DNA from: Chloroflexota bacterium
Lineage (GTDB): Bacteria > Chloroflexota > Anaerolineae > J036 > Brachytrichaceae
DNA: 38,535 nucleotides
Direction of reading: 5' to 3'
NCBI GenBank assembly: GCA_025354985.1
Contig: JANXLU010000004.1
Coordinates: 1 to 38,535, forward strand
The notes under the pieces are model-generated. The model had not been told where the DNA came from and searched no databases. It saw only the letters and a list, made by a program, of their open reading frames with translations. Below, in pieces: positions 1 through 7,495 of this stretch. The stretch's first letter is position 1, and each line of letters starts with the position of its first letter. The position numbers and the translations under genes are program-made.

Positions 1-142
1 TGAGATGGTGATGCCGGGCGACACGGTGTTGATGAAGGTTAAGCTGATTGCACCGGTGGCGCTGGAGAACGGCAGCCGGTTTGCGATTCGCGAGGGCGGC
101 CTGACGGTAGGCGCCGGTGCGATCACAAAGGTGATCGGGTAG
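1..142 (+). CDS. tuf: Elongation factor Tu, C-terminal end (partial)
   Basis: This is the last 46 codons of EF-Tu, the GTPase that brings aminoacyl-tRNA to the ribosome; the gene begins before the window. The frame starts at base 2 and ends with TAG at 140-142. The text EMVMPGD, then RFAIREGG and [12 protein letters not shown], is the hallmark end of domain 3. The next genes, tRNA-Trp, secE and nusG, follow tuf in many bacteria, which supports the call. Nothing is unusual in the visible part. Confidence 0.95.
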   Translation, partial: EMVMPGDTVLMKVKLIAPVALENGSRFAIREGGLTVGAGAITKVIG

Positions 143-150
143 ATATTTGT

Positions 151-197
151 GGCCGAATGCTGATGAGGTAACAAAAATTCCCCGTCAGCATTCGGCC
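151..197 (+). terminator. Hairpin after tuf (terminator or processing site)
   Basis: A perfect 13-bp inverted repeat (151-163 with 185-197; left arm GGCCGAATGCTGA) lies 8 nt after the tuf stop and 20 nt before tRNA-Trp. The loop is about 21 nt. No T-run follows the right arm, so it may be an RNA processing or weak termination structure rather than a classical intrinsic terminator. Confidence 0.6.
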
Positions 198-217
198 TGA
201 TAGAATTCGCGGTTCAT

Positions 218-290
218 AGGAGCGTAGCTCAATTGGTAGAGTGATGGTCTCCAAAACCATAGGTCGTAGGTTCGATTCCTACCGCTCCTG
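218..290 (+). tRNA. trnW: tRNA-Trp (CCA anticodon)
   Basis: A 73-nt cloverleaf. The acceptor stem AGGAGCG (218-224) pairs with CGCTCCT (283-289), and G290 is the discriminator. The D-arm reads GCTC...GAGT. The anticodon stem ATGGT/ACCAT closes the loop CTCCAAA, with anticodon CCA at 251-253. The T-arm GTAGG-TTCGATT-CCTAC is canonical. The 3' CCA is not encoded. Its place between tuf and secE is a conserved bacterial arrangement. Confidence 0.95.
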
Positions 291-316
291 TTAGATTTTT
301 GAGTTTGGAGTTTGAA

Positions 317-359
317 TTTCGCCGATTTCCTACAGCGTAGCTGCGGGAAATCGGCGAAA
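317..359 (+). other. Long nested hairpin in the secE leader
   Basis: A perfect 14-bp inverted repeat (317-330 with 346-359; arms TTTCGCCGATTTCC and GGAAATCGGCGAAA) carries a second hairpin in its loop (CAGC-GTA-GCTG, 333-343). It ends 13 nt before the secE ATG and is followed by an A-run, not a T-run, on the sense strand. It could be a processing site that frees tRNA-Trp or a structure that controls secE translation. Confidence 0.6.
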
Positions 360-372
360 AAAATCAGTAAAA

Positions 373-699
373 ATGGCGAACGAAGAAGTAGCAGAGAAGG
401 GCCCAAGCGGATTTGCGACCGTGTTGGAGTCCATACGACGCCCGCTGCGTGAAACCGCCGGCGAATTGCGTAAGGTGCACTGGCCCACCCGGCTGGATGT
501 GCGCAATTTGACGACCATTATTCTTGGCGTGACCTTTACCATGGCGGTGATTTTGGGAGCGTTTGACTTTGCATTTGACCGACTGACCACCAGCCTGCTA
601 CAAGCCACCCCCAATCTTGTTGCACTTGCGATTGCGTTGGTTATTGTAATTTCGCTGGTCATTCTGGTGGTGTGGACCAGCCGCGAACAACGGCGGTAA
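373..699 (+). CDS. secE: Preprotein translocase subunit SecE
   Basis: SecE is the small clamp subunit of the SecYEG protein-export channel in the inner membrane. The protein has 108 residues. The conserved cytoplasmic amphipathic segment reads ELRKVHWPTR (31-40), followed by a transmembrane helix at about 46-68. A second hydrophobic stretch lies at 81-101; one-helix SecE proteins end near the first, so the tail here is extended. The gene lies between tRNA-Trp and nusG, and its stop overlaps the nusG start (TAATG). There is no good Shine-Dalgarno sequence, because the long leader hairpin occupies the space just upstream. Confidence 0.95.
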   Translation: MANEEVAEKGPSGFATVLESIRRPLRETAGELRKVHWPTRLDVRNLTTIILGVTFTMAVILGAFDFAFDRLTTSLLQATPNLVALAIALVIVISLVILVVWTSREQRR

Positions 700-1442
700 T
701 GATAACTATGGATGACGAATTTCGCAGCACCAGTGATGACATCATCAATCCGTTTAAACTGATTGATGATATTCCAGCGGAGAAGCCGTTGCCCAGGTTG
801 GATGTGATTGGCAACGAGCCGATTACCGGCCCGGTTATCGGTGGCGAAGCACCCGGTGCCTATACCGAGGAGCCCATTGTTGAAGAGGTCGCCGCCGAGG
901 TGACGCCACCGGAAGGCGATGGTCTGGAATGGTATTTTGTAAATTGCTATTCCGGTTACGAGAACAAGGTTAAGATCAGCCTGAATCAGCGCATCGAGAC
1001 CATGGGTGCGCATGATTTGATCAAGCGGATCGTGGTGCCAACCGAGCAGGAGACCGAAGTCAAGGATGGCAAGCGGCGCACGGTTGAAAAGAAGCTGTTC
1101 CCCGGTTATTTGCTGGTTCAGATGAAGATCAATGAACAATCATTGATCGTAGTGAAAGGCACGCCGGGTGTCAGCCGGTTTGTGGGCATGGGCGACCAGC
1201 CGACCGCACTGAGCAAGACCGAAGTGGACAACATCCTCAAGCGGATGCAGAGTGAGGCGCCGAAACTCAAGGTCAACTTCAGACCCGGTCAGAAGGTGCG
1301 CATCACAGACGGCCCATTTGCAGATTTTATGGGTCTGGTGGACAAAATCGACACGGAACGGGCAAAAGTCAGCGTATTGGTGAGTTTCTTTGGACGCGAA
1401 ACACCGGTCGAGCTGGACTTTTTGCAGGTCGAACGAATGTAG
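699..1442 (+). CDS. nusG: Transcription termination/antitermination factor NusG
   Basis: NusG binds RNA polymerase and couples it to Rho and the ribosome. The protein has 247 residues from the ATG at 699, which overlaps the secE stop; a second ATG at 708 is possible. An acidic N-terminal extension of about 75 residues precedes the NGN domain, which begins LEWYFVNCYSGYENKVK and continues with LFPGYLLVQM (133-142). The C-terminal KOW domain begins FRPGQKVRITDGPFADF (194-210) and ends at FLQVERM. The usual length is about 180, so the extension is the odd feature. secE-nusG form an operon. Confidence 0.95.
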   Translation: MITMDDEFRSTSDDIINPFKLIDDIPAEKPLPRLDVIGNEPITGPVIGGEAPGAYTEEPIVEEVAAEVTPPEGDGLEWYFVNCYSGYENKVKISLNQRIETMGAHDLIKRIVVPTEQETEVKDGKRRTVEKKLFPGYLLVQMKINEQSLIVVKGTPGVSRFVGMGDQPTALSKTEVDNILKRMQSEAPKLKVNFRPGQKVRITDGPFADFMGLVDKIDTERAKVSVLVSFFGRETPVELDFLQVERM

Positions 1443-1550
1443 TATTTTTGTTTGCGTCGGTCGCGGTGAATCTTCGCCCGACCGGCATCAACGCAGACTT
1501 TAAGAGTTGTGGGAGAACGCATTGCGCGTTCGCAGACCACGGGAGCAAAA

Positions 1551-1982
1551 ATGGCAAAGAAAGTTAAATCACAAGTAAAGATCAATATCGAGGCGGGCAA
1601 GGCAACCCCTGCGCCGCCAATTGGACCTTCGCTCGCCCCGCACGGCATCAACCTGATGATGTTTTGCAAGGAATACAACGCGCGAACGAACAACCCCCAG
1701 ATGCTTGGCAACATTATTCCGGCGAGCATTACCGTGTTCAGCGACAACTCCTTTACGTTTGCGCTTGGCACGCCGCCAACCGCGCAGCTGATTCGCAAAG
1801 CAGCCGGTGTGGAGAAGGGCTCGGGCGTTCCAAATCGCAACAAGGTGGGCAAAATCAGCAAGAAACAGCTGACCGATATTGCCACCATGAAGCAGAAGGA
1901 TTTGAACGCGATTGACATGGAAGGCGCGCTTAAGCAGGTTGCCGGCACGGCCCGCAGCATGGGTATCGATATTACGGAGTAA
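1551..1982 (+). CDS. rplK: 50S ribosomal protein L11
   Basis: L11 forms the base of the ribosomal GTPase-associated stalk and binds 23S rRNA helices 43/44. The protein has 143 residues, the normal family length. The N-terminal domain shows [13 protein letters not shown], and the C-terminal RNA-binding domain includes [18 protein letters not shown]. The start at 1551 is chosen because GGGAG at 1541-1545 is well spaced as a ribosome binding site and the protein begins MAKKVK as in homologues. The 108-nt leader after nusG includes a small hairpin (GAACGC-ATTGC-GCGTTC, about 1514-1530). rplA follows after 2 nt. Confidence 0.97.
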   Translation: MAKKVKSQVKINIEAGKATPAPPIGPSLAPHGINLMMFCKEYNARTNNPQMLGNIIPASITVFSDNSFTFALGTPPTAQLIRKAAGVEKGSGVPNRNKVGKISKKQLTDIATMKQKDLNAIDMEGALKQVAGTARSMGIDITE

Positions 1983-1984
1983 TC

Positions 1985-2680
1985 ATGGCAAAAGCAGGAA
2001 AGAAATACGTTGCCGCCCTGGCCAAGGTCGATCGCAACAAACAATATTCAGTGCCCGAAGCTGTGGCACTTGTCAAGGACACGTCAATCAGCAAGTTTGA
2101 CGGCACGGTTGAGTGCCATGTGCGGTTGGGCGTGGACCCGCGACACGCGGACCAGCAGGTGCGCGGTGTGGTTGTGCTGCCCAACGGTTTGGGAAAGACC
2201 GTGCGCATCCTGGTGTTTGCTCAGGGCGAGGGTGCGAGACTGGCACAGGAGGCCGGTGCCGATATCGTGGCTGACACGGACGACTGGATCGCAAAGATTG
2301 CCGCTGGTTTTACTGATTTTGACGTGGCCATCGCCACTCCCGACATGATGGGCAAGGCCGGTCGGTTGGGCAAGGTGCTTGGCCCGCGCGGTCTGATGCC
2401 GAACCCGAAGGCAGGTACCGTGGCGCCAGCGGCCGAGCTTGGTCGAGTGATCAAGGAAGCTCGGGCCGGTCGTATTGAGTTCCGTCTGGATAAGAGCGGA
2501 AACTTGCACGTGCCGGTTGGCAAGGTCAGCTTTGCGCAGGACAAGCTGCAGGAAAACCTGACGTCGTTTCTGGATGCCGTGCGCAAGGCACGACCGGCCG
2601 CTGCCAAGGGCATCTTTATGCGCCGAATCACGATTGCCGCAACCATGGGGCCCGGAATTCGCCTAAGCACGGGCGAGTAG
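1985..2680 (+). CDS. rplA: 50S ribosomal protein L1
   Basis: L1 binds 23S rRNA at the E-site stalk and in many bacteria also represses its own operon. The protein has 231 residues, the usual length. The signature [11 protein letters not shown] lies near the middle and the C-terminal part contains [17 protein letters not shown]. The ribosome binding site GGAG overlaps the rplK stop codon, so the two genes are translationally linked. A strong terminator follows, and rplJ/rplL, which usually come next, are absent. Confidence 0.97.
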   Translation: MAKAGKKYVAALAKVDRNKQYSVPEAVALVKDTSISKFDGTVECHVRLGVDPRHADQQVRGVVVLPNGLGKTVRILVFAQGEGARLAQEAGADIVADTDDWIAKIAAGFTDFDVAIATPDMMGKAGRLGKVLGPRGLMPNPKAGTVAPAAELGRVIKEARAGRIEFRLDKSGNLHVPVGKVSFAQDKLQENLTSFLDAVRKARPAAAKGIFMRRITIAATMGPGIRLSTGE

Positions 2681-2703
2681 GACTTACTGATTTTTGATTC
2701 GTC

Positions 2704-2737
2704 AAACAGGGCGGGTGTGGGTCACCCGCCCTGTTTT
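2704..2737 (+). terminator. Intrinsic terminator after rplA
   Basis: The perfect stem CAGGGCGGGTG (2707-2717) with CACCCGCCCTG (2723-2733), loop TGGGT, is extended by AAA/TTT and followed by TTTTGTTT. It is a classical rho-independent terminator that closes the secE-nusG-rplK-rplA unit. Confidence 0.95.
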
Positions 2738-2743
2738 GTTTCG

Positions 2744-2749
2744 TACAAT
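2744..2749 (+). promoter_or_regulatory. -10-like TACAAT just before the start at 2756
   Basis: TACAAT ends 6 nt before the ATG, directly after the rplA terminator. No Shine-Dalgarno sequence is present. The spacing fits a transcript starting at or next to the A of ATG (leaderless). No clear -35 is visible, as the terminator occupies that position. Confidence 0.45.
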
Positions 2750-2755
2750 AGCTGC

Positions 2756-3148
2756 ATGCAAATCTTTACGCTTATTCACGGTTATTGGCGCTGGGTCATT
2801 GCGGCGCTTGCGGTAGTTATTTTGGTCAAGTATGTGCTTGGGTTTGTTGCCAAGACCAAACCGGTGGCGTTGGACACCACTCTGGCCCGGGTATTTTCCG
2901 CCGCGGTTGGGATTCAGTTTGTGTTGGGGATCATAAATCTCATCAGCGAGATCAGCCAGGGTGCGATGGTGCGTCAGACCTGGGAGCACTCGGTGCTTGG
3001 CATCATCATTGTGGCGCTGGGTAGCATGGTTGGCCCAATGCTGCGGCGGCGCGGAAACTATGTAATTCCGTTGGTGCTGGTCGCGCTTTCCCTGGTGCTG
3101 GCCTACGTAAATGTCACGTTGTTGCGCGGCTCGTGGTTATTTACCTGA
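2756..3148 (+). CDS. Small four-helix membrane protein
   Basis: A 130-residue protein with about four transmembrane segments. It begins MQIFTLIHGYWRWVIAALAV; the His-Tyr/x-Trp-Arg-Trp pattern before the first helix resembles small membrane proteins loosely annotated as cytochrome-b-like, but no heme ligand pattern can be confirmed. The second half contains RQTWEHSVLGIIIVALGSM and an RRRGNY loop. The ATG at 2756 is preferred over the in-frame GTG at 2717, which lies inside the rplA terminator. Function unknown. It is a separate unit between the ribosomal operon and the DinB gene. Confidence 0.75.
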   Translation: MQIFTLIHGYWRWVIAALAVVILVKYVLGFVAKTKPVALDTTLARVFSAAVGIQFVLGIINLISEISQGAMVRQTWEHSVLGIIIVALGSMVGPMLRRRGNYVIPLVLVALSLVLAYVNVTLLRGSWLFT

Positions 3149-3230
3149 CGCGCGGATGCTTTGTGCGATGAATAGACATCTGTTTGTCGCGTGACGGTGA
3201 ATTTGGCAGGGGAACCCGGTAACCTTGGCT

Positions 3231-3236
3231 TACACT
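3231..3236 (+). promoter_or_regulatory. -10-like TACACT before the DinB-family gene
   Basis: TACACT ends 7 nt before the ATG at 3244. No Shine-Dalgarno sequence is visible in the 7 nt between, so a leaderless transcript is likely. Confidence 0.4.
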
Positions 3237-3243
3237 TGAACCC

Positions 3244-3744
3244 ATGATTACACCGAAGGACATAGTCGCCCGATTCGCGGTTGGGGCACAGATTATTCGC
3301 ACGTTTGCCGAGGGCTACACACATGACGAGAGTCTTATTTCCCCGGTTGGTTTCCAAGGAAATTGCATGAACTGGTTGGTGGGGCACCTGGTGAACAGCC
3401 GGAACACTGTGCTGAGGTTAAGCGGCTTTCCAAACGCGCAGTGGCAGGCGTATGCGCCGTGGGAGGAACTTCGGGCCAATTATGGCAATGGTTCGAAGCC
3501 GATCACTGCCGATGGGCCGCATGTTCTACGGCTTGCACAATCCCTTGAGGGGCTTGAAGCGACGCAGGCAGCCCTGGTCGCGCACGTTGCGACGATGACG
3601 CAGGAACATGCGAATGTGGAAATTGAAGCCATTGGTCGGAGCCAGCCGGTTGATCATTTTCTGATGTATATGCTTGGGCATGAACAATTTCACATCGGGC
3701 AGATGGAATATGTACGCCCGTTGAGTGGAAAGAAGAATCCGTGA
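3244..3744 (+). CDS. DinB-like four-helix-bundle protein
   Basis: A 166-residue protein of the DinB/YfiT-like metal-binding fold. Members are often metal-dependent thiol transferases or of unknown function. The expected three metal-ligand histidines are present: H48 in NWLVGHLVNSR, and H146 and H150 in GHEQFHIGQMEY. The length is typical. The gene is convergent with argB; its TGA stop lies inside the left arm of a 56-bp perfect palindrome. The substrate cannot be deduced. Confidence 0.85.
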   Translation: MITPKDIVARFAVGAQIIRTFAEGYTHDESLISPVGFQGNCMNWLVGHLVNSRNTVLRLSGFPNAQWQAYAPWEELRANYGNGSKPITADGPHVLRLAQSLEGLEATQAALVAHVATMTQEHANVEIEAIGRSQPVDHFLMYMLGHEQFHIGQMEYVRPLSGKKNP

Positions 3745-3794
3745 GGAAGAATCAGAGAGCTGGCCATGGCCAGCTCTCTGATTCTTCCTCACGG
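3739..3794. repeat. 56-bp perfect palindrome covering two stop codons
   Basis: The 28-bp left arm (3739-3766) is the exact reverse complement of the right arm (3767-3794), with no spacer. The centre is TGGCCATGGCCA. The left arm contains the DinB-gene stop (TGA, 3742-3744) and the right arm contains the argB stop on the other strand (3789-3791). Both genes end CCG TGA within the arms. The likely role is a bidirectional terminator or RNA 3' end stabiliser for the convergent pair. Confidence 0.9.
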
Positions 3795-4538
3795 CAAGAA
3801 AACTGTGCCACCCGAGCCGAGGCCGGCGAGATCACAGATGCGGACACGGGAGACGCCACTGTGCAGCACCGCAAGCGCCGTACGCACTTTTGGGATCATG
3901 CCACCAGAGATTGTGCCATCGGCGATCAAGGATTGAACCTGAGCCTGCGTCAGCGTGGGCAGCACCTGTTTTGAGGCGTTCATCACCCCGGGTACGTTGG
4001 TTACAAAGGTCAGCATGCTGGCATCCAGCGCGGTGGCCAGCGCGCCGGCAACATGATCGGCGTTGACATTGTAAATTTCAGAATCTGTGTCGCCGAGGCA
4101 GATGGGGTTGATCACAGGAACCAGTGTCTGCGCCAACAGCGTATGAATTAGATCCGCGCGGACGCGCACCGGTTGACCGACATATCCAAGCTCTTCACTG
4201 ATGCGGGTAACACGTACCAGCCCGCCGTCAACACCGCTCAGCCCGATTGCATCGGCTCCGGCGGCAAGCATCGCCGCTACCAGACGCTTGTTCGCAAGAC
4301 CGGCAAACACCATCATGGCGGCATCGCGCGCCGGGGCCGGTGTCACGCGCAGCCCGTCCACGAATTTGCTTTCGATATCCAGTAAACCGAGAAGGTCGGT
4401 AAGTTCCTTGCCGCCACCATGAACGACAACCGTGGGTGCGAGTTTAGCGACGGTTGCAATGCCTTGGGCGAATCTCGCGCTAAACGCTGGATCATCCAGA
4501 TCGCTGCCGCTAATCTTGTAGAGCTGTATGTTTGACAT
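3789..4538 (-). CDS. argB: Acetylglutamate kinase
   Basis: Phosphorylates N-acetyl-L-glutamate with ATP in the second step of arginine synthesis; cytoplasmic. The protein has 249 residues, normal for the short form. Visible signatures are VVVHGGGKELTDLL near 37-50, the substrate-binding IYNVNADHVAGALATAL, and GTISGGMIPKVRTAL near the C-terminus. The start at 4538 gives the usual N-terminus and lies only 7 nt after a hairpin with a T-run. No Shine-Dalgarno is visible. The gene is far from the arginine cluster at 20605-25320 but belongs to the same pathway. Confidence 0.95.
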   Translation of the reverse strand: MSNIQLYKISGSDLDDPAFSARFAQGIATVAKLAPTVVVHGGGKELTDLLGLLDIESKFVDGLRVTPAPARDAAMMVFAGLANKRLVAAMLAAGADAIGLSGVDGGLVRVTRISEELGYVGQPVRVRADLIHTLLAQTLVPVINPICLGDTDSEIYNVNADHVAGALATALDASMLTFVTNVPGVMNASKQVLPTLTQAQVQSLIADGTISGGMIPKVRTALAVLHSGVSRVRICDLAGLGSGGTVFLP

Positions 4539-4545
4539 GGTTCAT

Positions 4546-4599
4546 AAAAAAAGCCTATGGAAAACTCACATCACTGTGTGTTCGCCATAGGCTTTTTTT
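4546..4599 (-). terminator. Hairpin between rpoD and argB: terminator or attenuator
   Basis: A perfect 15-bp inverted repeat (4546-4560 with 4585-4599) with A7 and T7 at the ends, so it can work as an intrinsic terminator on either strand. On the minus strand it follows the sigma factor stop by 14 nt and its T-run ends 7 nt before the argB ATG. The 24-nt loop has a small inner hairpin (CACA/TGTG). It may simply end rpoD, or act as an attenuator for read-through into argB. Confidence 0.9.
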
Positions 4600-4613
4600 G
4601 AAACGAACGCGTG

Positions 4614-5978
4614 CTATTCCTTTAGAAAGTCCCGGAGCTTGCGCGTGTAGGCCGGATGACGCAAGCGGCTGAGCGCCTGTGCCTCGATCTGCCGAACGCG
4701 CTCGCGGGTGACGCCGAGGCGTTTGCCCACTTCTTCAAGGGTATACATCTCACCATCGAGCAGACCATAGCGCAGCTGCAAAATCCGGACTTCGCGCGGC
4801 GGCAGACCGTCCAGAATTTCGTAAAGCTGTTCGCGGAGCACCTGATTGGTAACCAGCTCGGCGGGCGCCGGGCTGTCTTCATCAGGGATAAAGTCGCCCA
4901 ATACGCTCTCTTCCTCATCATCGGTTGGGGTCTCAAGGCTGATCGGTCGGCGGGCAACCTGAATCATTTGTTCGGCCTTGCGCACGGTCACGTTCAATGC
5001 CTCGGCAAGCTCGGCGACGGTGGGATCGCGTCCCAACTCCTGCGTGAGCTGATGGTTGGCCCGCAGCAAGCGGTTGATCTGATCACCCATGTGCACGGGC
5101 ACGCGGATAGTGCGACCCTGATCGGCGATCGCCCGGGTGACGGCCTGGCGAATCCACCATGTGGCGTAGGTGCTGAACTTGTGTCCACGGCGCCAGTCAA
5201 ATTTCTTGGCGGCACGAATCAAACCGATGTTGCCCTCCTGAATCAAATCCAGAAACGGCACGCCGCGGCCAATATATTTTTTGGCAACCGAGATGACCAG
5301 CCGGGAGTTTGCATTGATGAGGTGCTCGCGCGCGGCCATGCCGTCTTCCGACCAGTTGTCAAAACGCTCTTGATCGTCGGCTTTGACCTTGGTCATCTCC
5401 GCAACCGTGTCGCGGGCGGCTTTGCCACGCTCCATGCGCTGGGCCAGATCGACTTCCTGAGGCGCGGTCAGCAATGGAACGCGACCGATTTCTTTCAGAT
5501 ACAGACCAACCGTGTCATCGGCCTCGATGGCCTCCATGAGGTCTTCATTGGTGGTACCGTCCCAGTCATCCTCATCGTCGTCATCGTTGGCGTCCATCGC
5601 CAGCTGATCCTGAGCCTCTTCTTCGGTGGGGACAATTGCGATGCTGGCGTCGGTCAGCGCGGCAAACACGTCCTCCATCTGATCAAGCTGCCTCTCGGCA
5701 TCGGGGAAGGCGGCCATGATGTCGTCATAGGTGACGTAACCCTTCTCGCGCCCAAGGTTGATCAACTGCTCTTCACCCGTAAGTTCCTCAACCGCCATAA
5801 CCTCAAGCTGGCCGGGAACCAAATCGCTGGCTTTAGGTCGGGTAGAGTGGATGGGTGTGATATCGTTTTCGTTGCCGGCCTTGCTGCGGGATTTTCTGGC
5901 GAATATCACCAACGGATCTTCCGGCGGCGGCGCCTTTGTGGCGGAGCGCGTAGCCGCTTTCGTCTGCTTCTTTACCAT
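4614..5978 (-). CDS. rpoD: Primary RNA polymerase sigma factor (RpoD/SigA)
   Basis: The housekeeping sigma-70 factor directs RNA polymerase to -35/-10 promoters. The protein has 454 residues. The start of region 1.1 is near 60-120, followed by an acidic tract (NDDDDEDDWD, 131-140), region 1.2 at DTVGLYLKEIGRVPLL, regions 2.1-2.4 (about 219-300) including STYATWWIRQAVTRAIADQG, region 3, and region 4 with the helix-turn-helix TLEEVGKRLGVTRERVRQIE. These features separate it from alternative sigma factors. The gene has its own near-consensus promoter at 6040-6068. A 580-codon open frame on the opposite strand is a shadow. Confidence 0.96.
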   Translation of the reverse strand: MVKKQTKAATRSATKAPPPEDPLVIFARKSRSKAGNENDITPIHSTRPKASDLVPGQLEVMAVEELTGEEQLINLGREKGYVTYDDIMAAFPDAERQLDQMEDVFAALTDASIAIVPTEEEAQDQLAMDANDDDDEDDWDGTTNEDLMEAIEADDTVGLYLKEIGRVPLLTAPQEVDLAQRMERGKAARDTVAEMTKVKADDQERFDNWSEDGMAAREHLINANSRLVISVAKKYIGRGVPFLDLIQEGNIGLIRAAKKFDWRRGHKFSTYATWWIRQAVTRAIADQGRTIRVPVHMGDQINRLLRANHQLTQELGRDPTVAELAEALNVTVRKAEQMIQVARRPISLETPTDDEEESVLGDFIPDEDSPAPAELVTNQVLREQLYEILDGLPPREVRILQLRYGLLDGEMYTLEEVGKRLGVTRERVRQIEAQALSRLRHPAYTRKLRDFLKE

Positions 5979-6039
5979 TCTGTTGCGAACCCTTATGACT
6001 TTGCAGTCTCAAGTCTGGTTATGTCTAGACTGCCTGAAG

Positions 6040-6068
6040 ATACTAATCACACTAGACTTAGTTGTCAA
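6040..6068 (-). promoter_or_regulatory. Sigma-70 promoter of rpoD
   Basis: On the minus strand TTGACA (6068-6063), a 17-nt spacer and TAGTAT (6045-6040) form a near-consensus promoter. Transcription should begin near 6033, giving a leader of about 55 nt. The spacer carries an inverted repeat, ACTA-AGTC-TAGT, and the leader contains the palindrome GTCTAGAC (6023-6030), which might be operator sites. The rest of the 186-nt gap (6069-6164) holds only a short inverted repeat CGTGAA-A-TTCACG (6131-6143). Confidence 0.85.
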
Positions 6069-6164
6069 GTAGCAAAGCTCTCAGCCAGCGCACTTTTTTG
6101 GGTGATTTGGGCCGTCGCACCGACACAGGGCGTGAAATTCACGGATTATTCGCCTCAATGCTGT

Positions 6165-7493
6165 TTAGTTGCAGGTGGCCTCGTGAATCGAAACATCTTC
6201 GACCGGGCTGTATATACAGGTGGAGACGGCTTTGTTGGCAGGGTCGCGGAGCTGCGCGATGTCACCAACGGCCCATATATCTCCGCCAGCGGGTGGATTG
6301 GCCAGATCCTGCTTGGGGCAATTGCTGCCGGCGGGCGCGGCCCCTGCTGCGCTGCCCCCGCTGAAGAACCGGCACGTATCGCCGCCAAACATGATTAGCG
6401 TTGCGGGCAAACCAAATGAGCGGTTTTTGCTGCGAGACCAAACCGCCCAACCTCCCAAATTTACCGCGGTTGTCCCGCTATTTTTGATTTCGACAAACTC
6501 GTTTGTCTCATCTTTGTCGGCATCTCCTTGAAACTTGACCCGGGTGATGACGAGCGATTTTGGCACTGTGGTAGCGGTGGCCGTTGGGCTGCCGGTGGGG
6601 GCGGGTGATTGTGTGGCAGCCGGGGAAGGCGTTGCGGTAGGAGTTGGTGTTGCGGCGGACGTGGTGACCGTTGGGGTGGTGGTTGGAATGACGGTGGCGG
6701 TATCTGGGACGGGTGTGTTGGTCGGTGGCACAGCAGTGAATGTGGGCGGTAGCGTACCGGGAACCGAAGTTGCAACGTCGGCAGGTTGTGTCGGCGTGGG
6801 TGGAATTGGTGTGGGCGCAGTTGTTGGCTGAATTGGCTTGTTTGCGATGGCAGTTGCAGACTCTGCGGCATTGGCCGTTTGGACCAACAGCGGGACGACC
6901 GACGTGCCCAGTCTCGGGAGTGGAACCGCGGATGGAGATTGCGTGGACGAGGGCTCGGGTGTTGTGGGCGCAAGCGTGGCAAATGCGACGCGGATTGTTG
7001 CTGTGGGTGATGGCGCGGCAGCGGACGCAGTCTTGCTGAAGTCGGCCGGGTCCACTTCGGTTGGGCTTGGTGTTAGAGATCCCGGCAGAGCAGTGGCATC
7101 ACGGGATCGGCGGGCGCTGGAAGCCATGGTCAACCCGGCCACGCTGGCACACAGCAGTAAACAAACGACGCCCAACCCAACCGCTACCCACACCAGGCCT
7201 CGCGGCAGGGTTGAAGTTGCGGCCGCGGTCGCCGGGATCGGTGCAAAGCCGGTTTTTGAGCCCTCCCAGTTCGTGACGATTCGATCGATTTCGGATGGGC
7301 CAAGCCAAGCGCTGGTGAGCTCGGGTGCAATAGGTTCATACTCGGCAGGAACCAGGGTATAGAAGAATGTGTCGCTTGGCTCGTTGTATTCGGATACCGC
7401 GCCACACGAATTGCAACTGGATGTGCTTTCACTCCAAATGAGCGCCTGTTGGTGACAAAGCGGACAGATGATCCGCGGCAGGGAGTTAACCAC
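6165..7493 (-). CDS. Zinc-ribbon, membrane-anchored lamin-tail-domain protein
   Basis: A predicted 442-residue surface protein. It begins with a cytoplasmic zinc ribbon (C10-P-L-C13 and C27-N-S-C30), then a single transmembrane helix beginning LVWVAVGLGVVCLLLC, then about 200 residues of Pro/Thr/Ser/Ala-rich linker with PTPTATPSP-type repeats, and ends in a lamin-tail-like domain (DADKDETNEFVEIKN ... NLGGWAVWS). Lamin-tail domains often sit on secreted or surface proteins. The GTG at 7493 starts 2 nt after the phosphoribosyltransferase stop, so the two genes are probably one operon; the exact start is uncertain. Function unknown. Confidence 0.8.
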   Translation of the reverse strand: MVNSLPRIICPLCHQQALIWSESTSSCNSCGAVSEYNEPSDTFFYTLVPAEYEPIAPELTSAWLGPSEIDRIVTNWEGSKTGFAPIPATAAATSTLPRGLVWVAVGLGVVCLLLCASVAGLTMASSARRSRDATALPGSLTPSPTEVDPADFSKTASAAAPSPTATIRVAFATLAPTTPEPSSTQSPSAVPLPRLGTSVVPLLVQTANAAESATAIANKPIQPTTAPTPIPPTPTQPADVATSVPGTLPPTFTAVPPTNTPVPDTATVIPTTTPTVTTSAATPTPTATPSPAATQSPAPTGSPTATATTVPKSLVITRVKFQGDADKDETNEFVEIKNSGTTAVNLGGWAVWSRSKNRSFGLPATLIMFGGDTCRFFSGGSAAGAAPAGSNCPKQDLANPPAGGDIWAVGDIAQLRDPANKAVSTCIYSPVEDVSIHEATCN

Positions 7494-7495
7494 CT

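Noticed and set aside
1289-2044. A 251-codon minus-strand frame across nusG and rplK
   Set aside because: It is antisense to well-recognised ribosomal and NusG genes.
4656-6398. A 580-codon open frame opposite the sigma factor gene
   Set aside because: It is antisense to a clear RpoD and crosses its promoter. The translation has no recognisable family and the frame is a by-product of codon bias.
6550-7000. Repeated short motifs as a CRISPR-like or tandem repeat array
   Set aside because: The repeats are irregular codon-level Pro/Thr repeats of a protein linker, without spacers of constant length.
6535-7362. Plus-strand open frames rich in Val and Gly in the lamin-tail gene
   Set aside because: They are shadows of the Pro/Thr-rich linker on the other strand.
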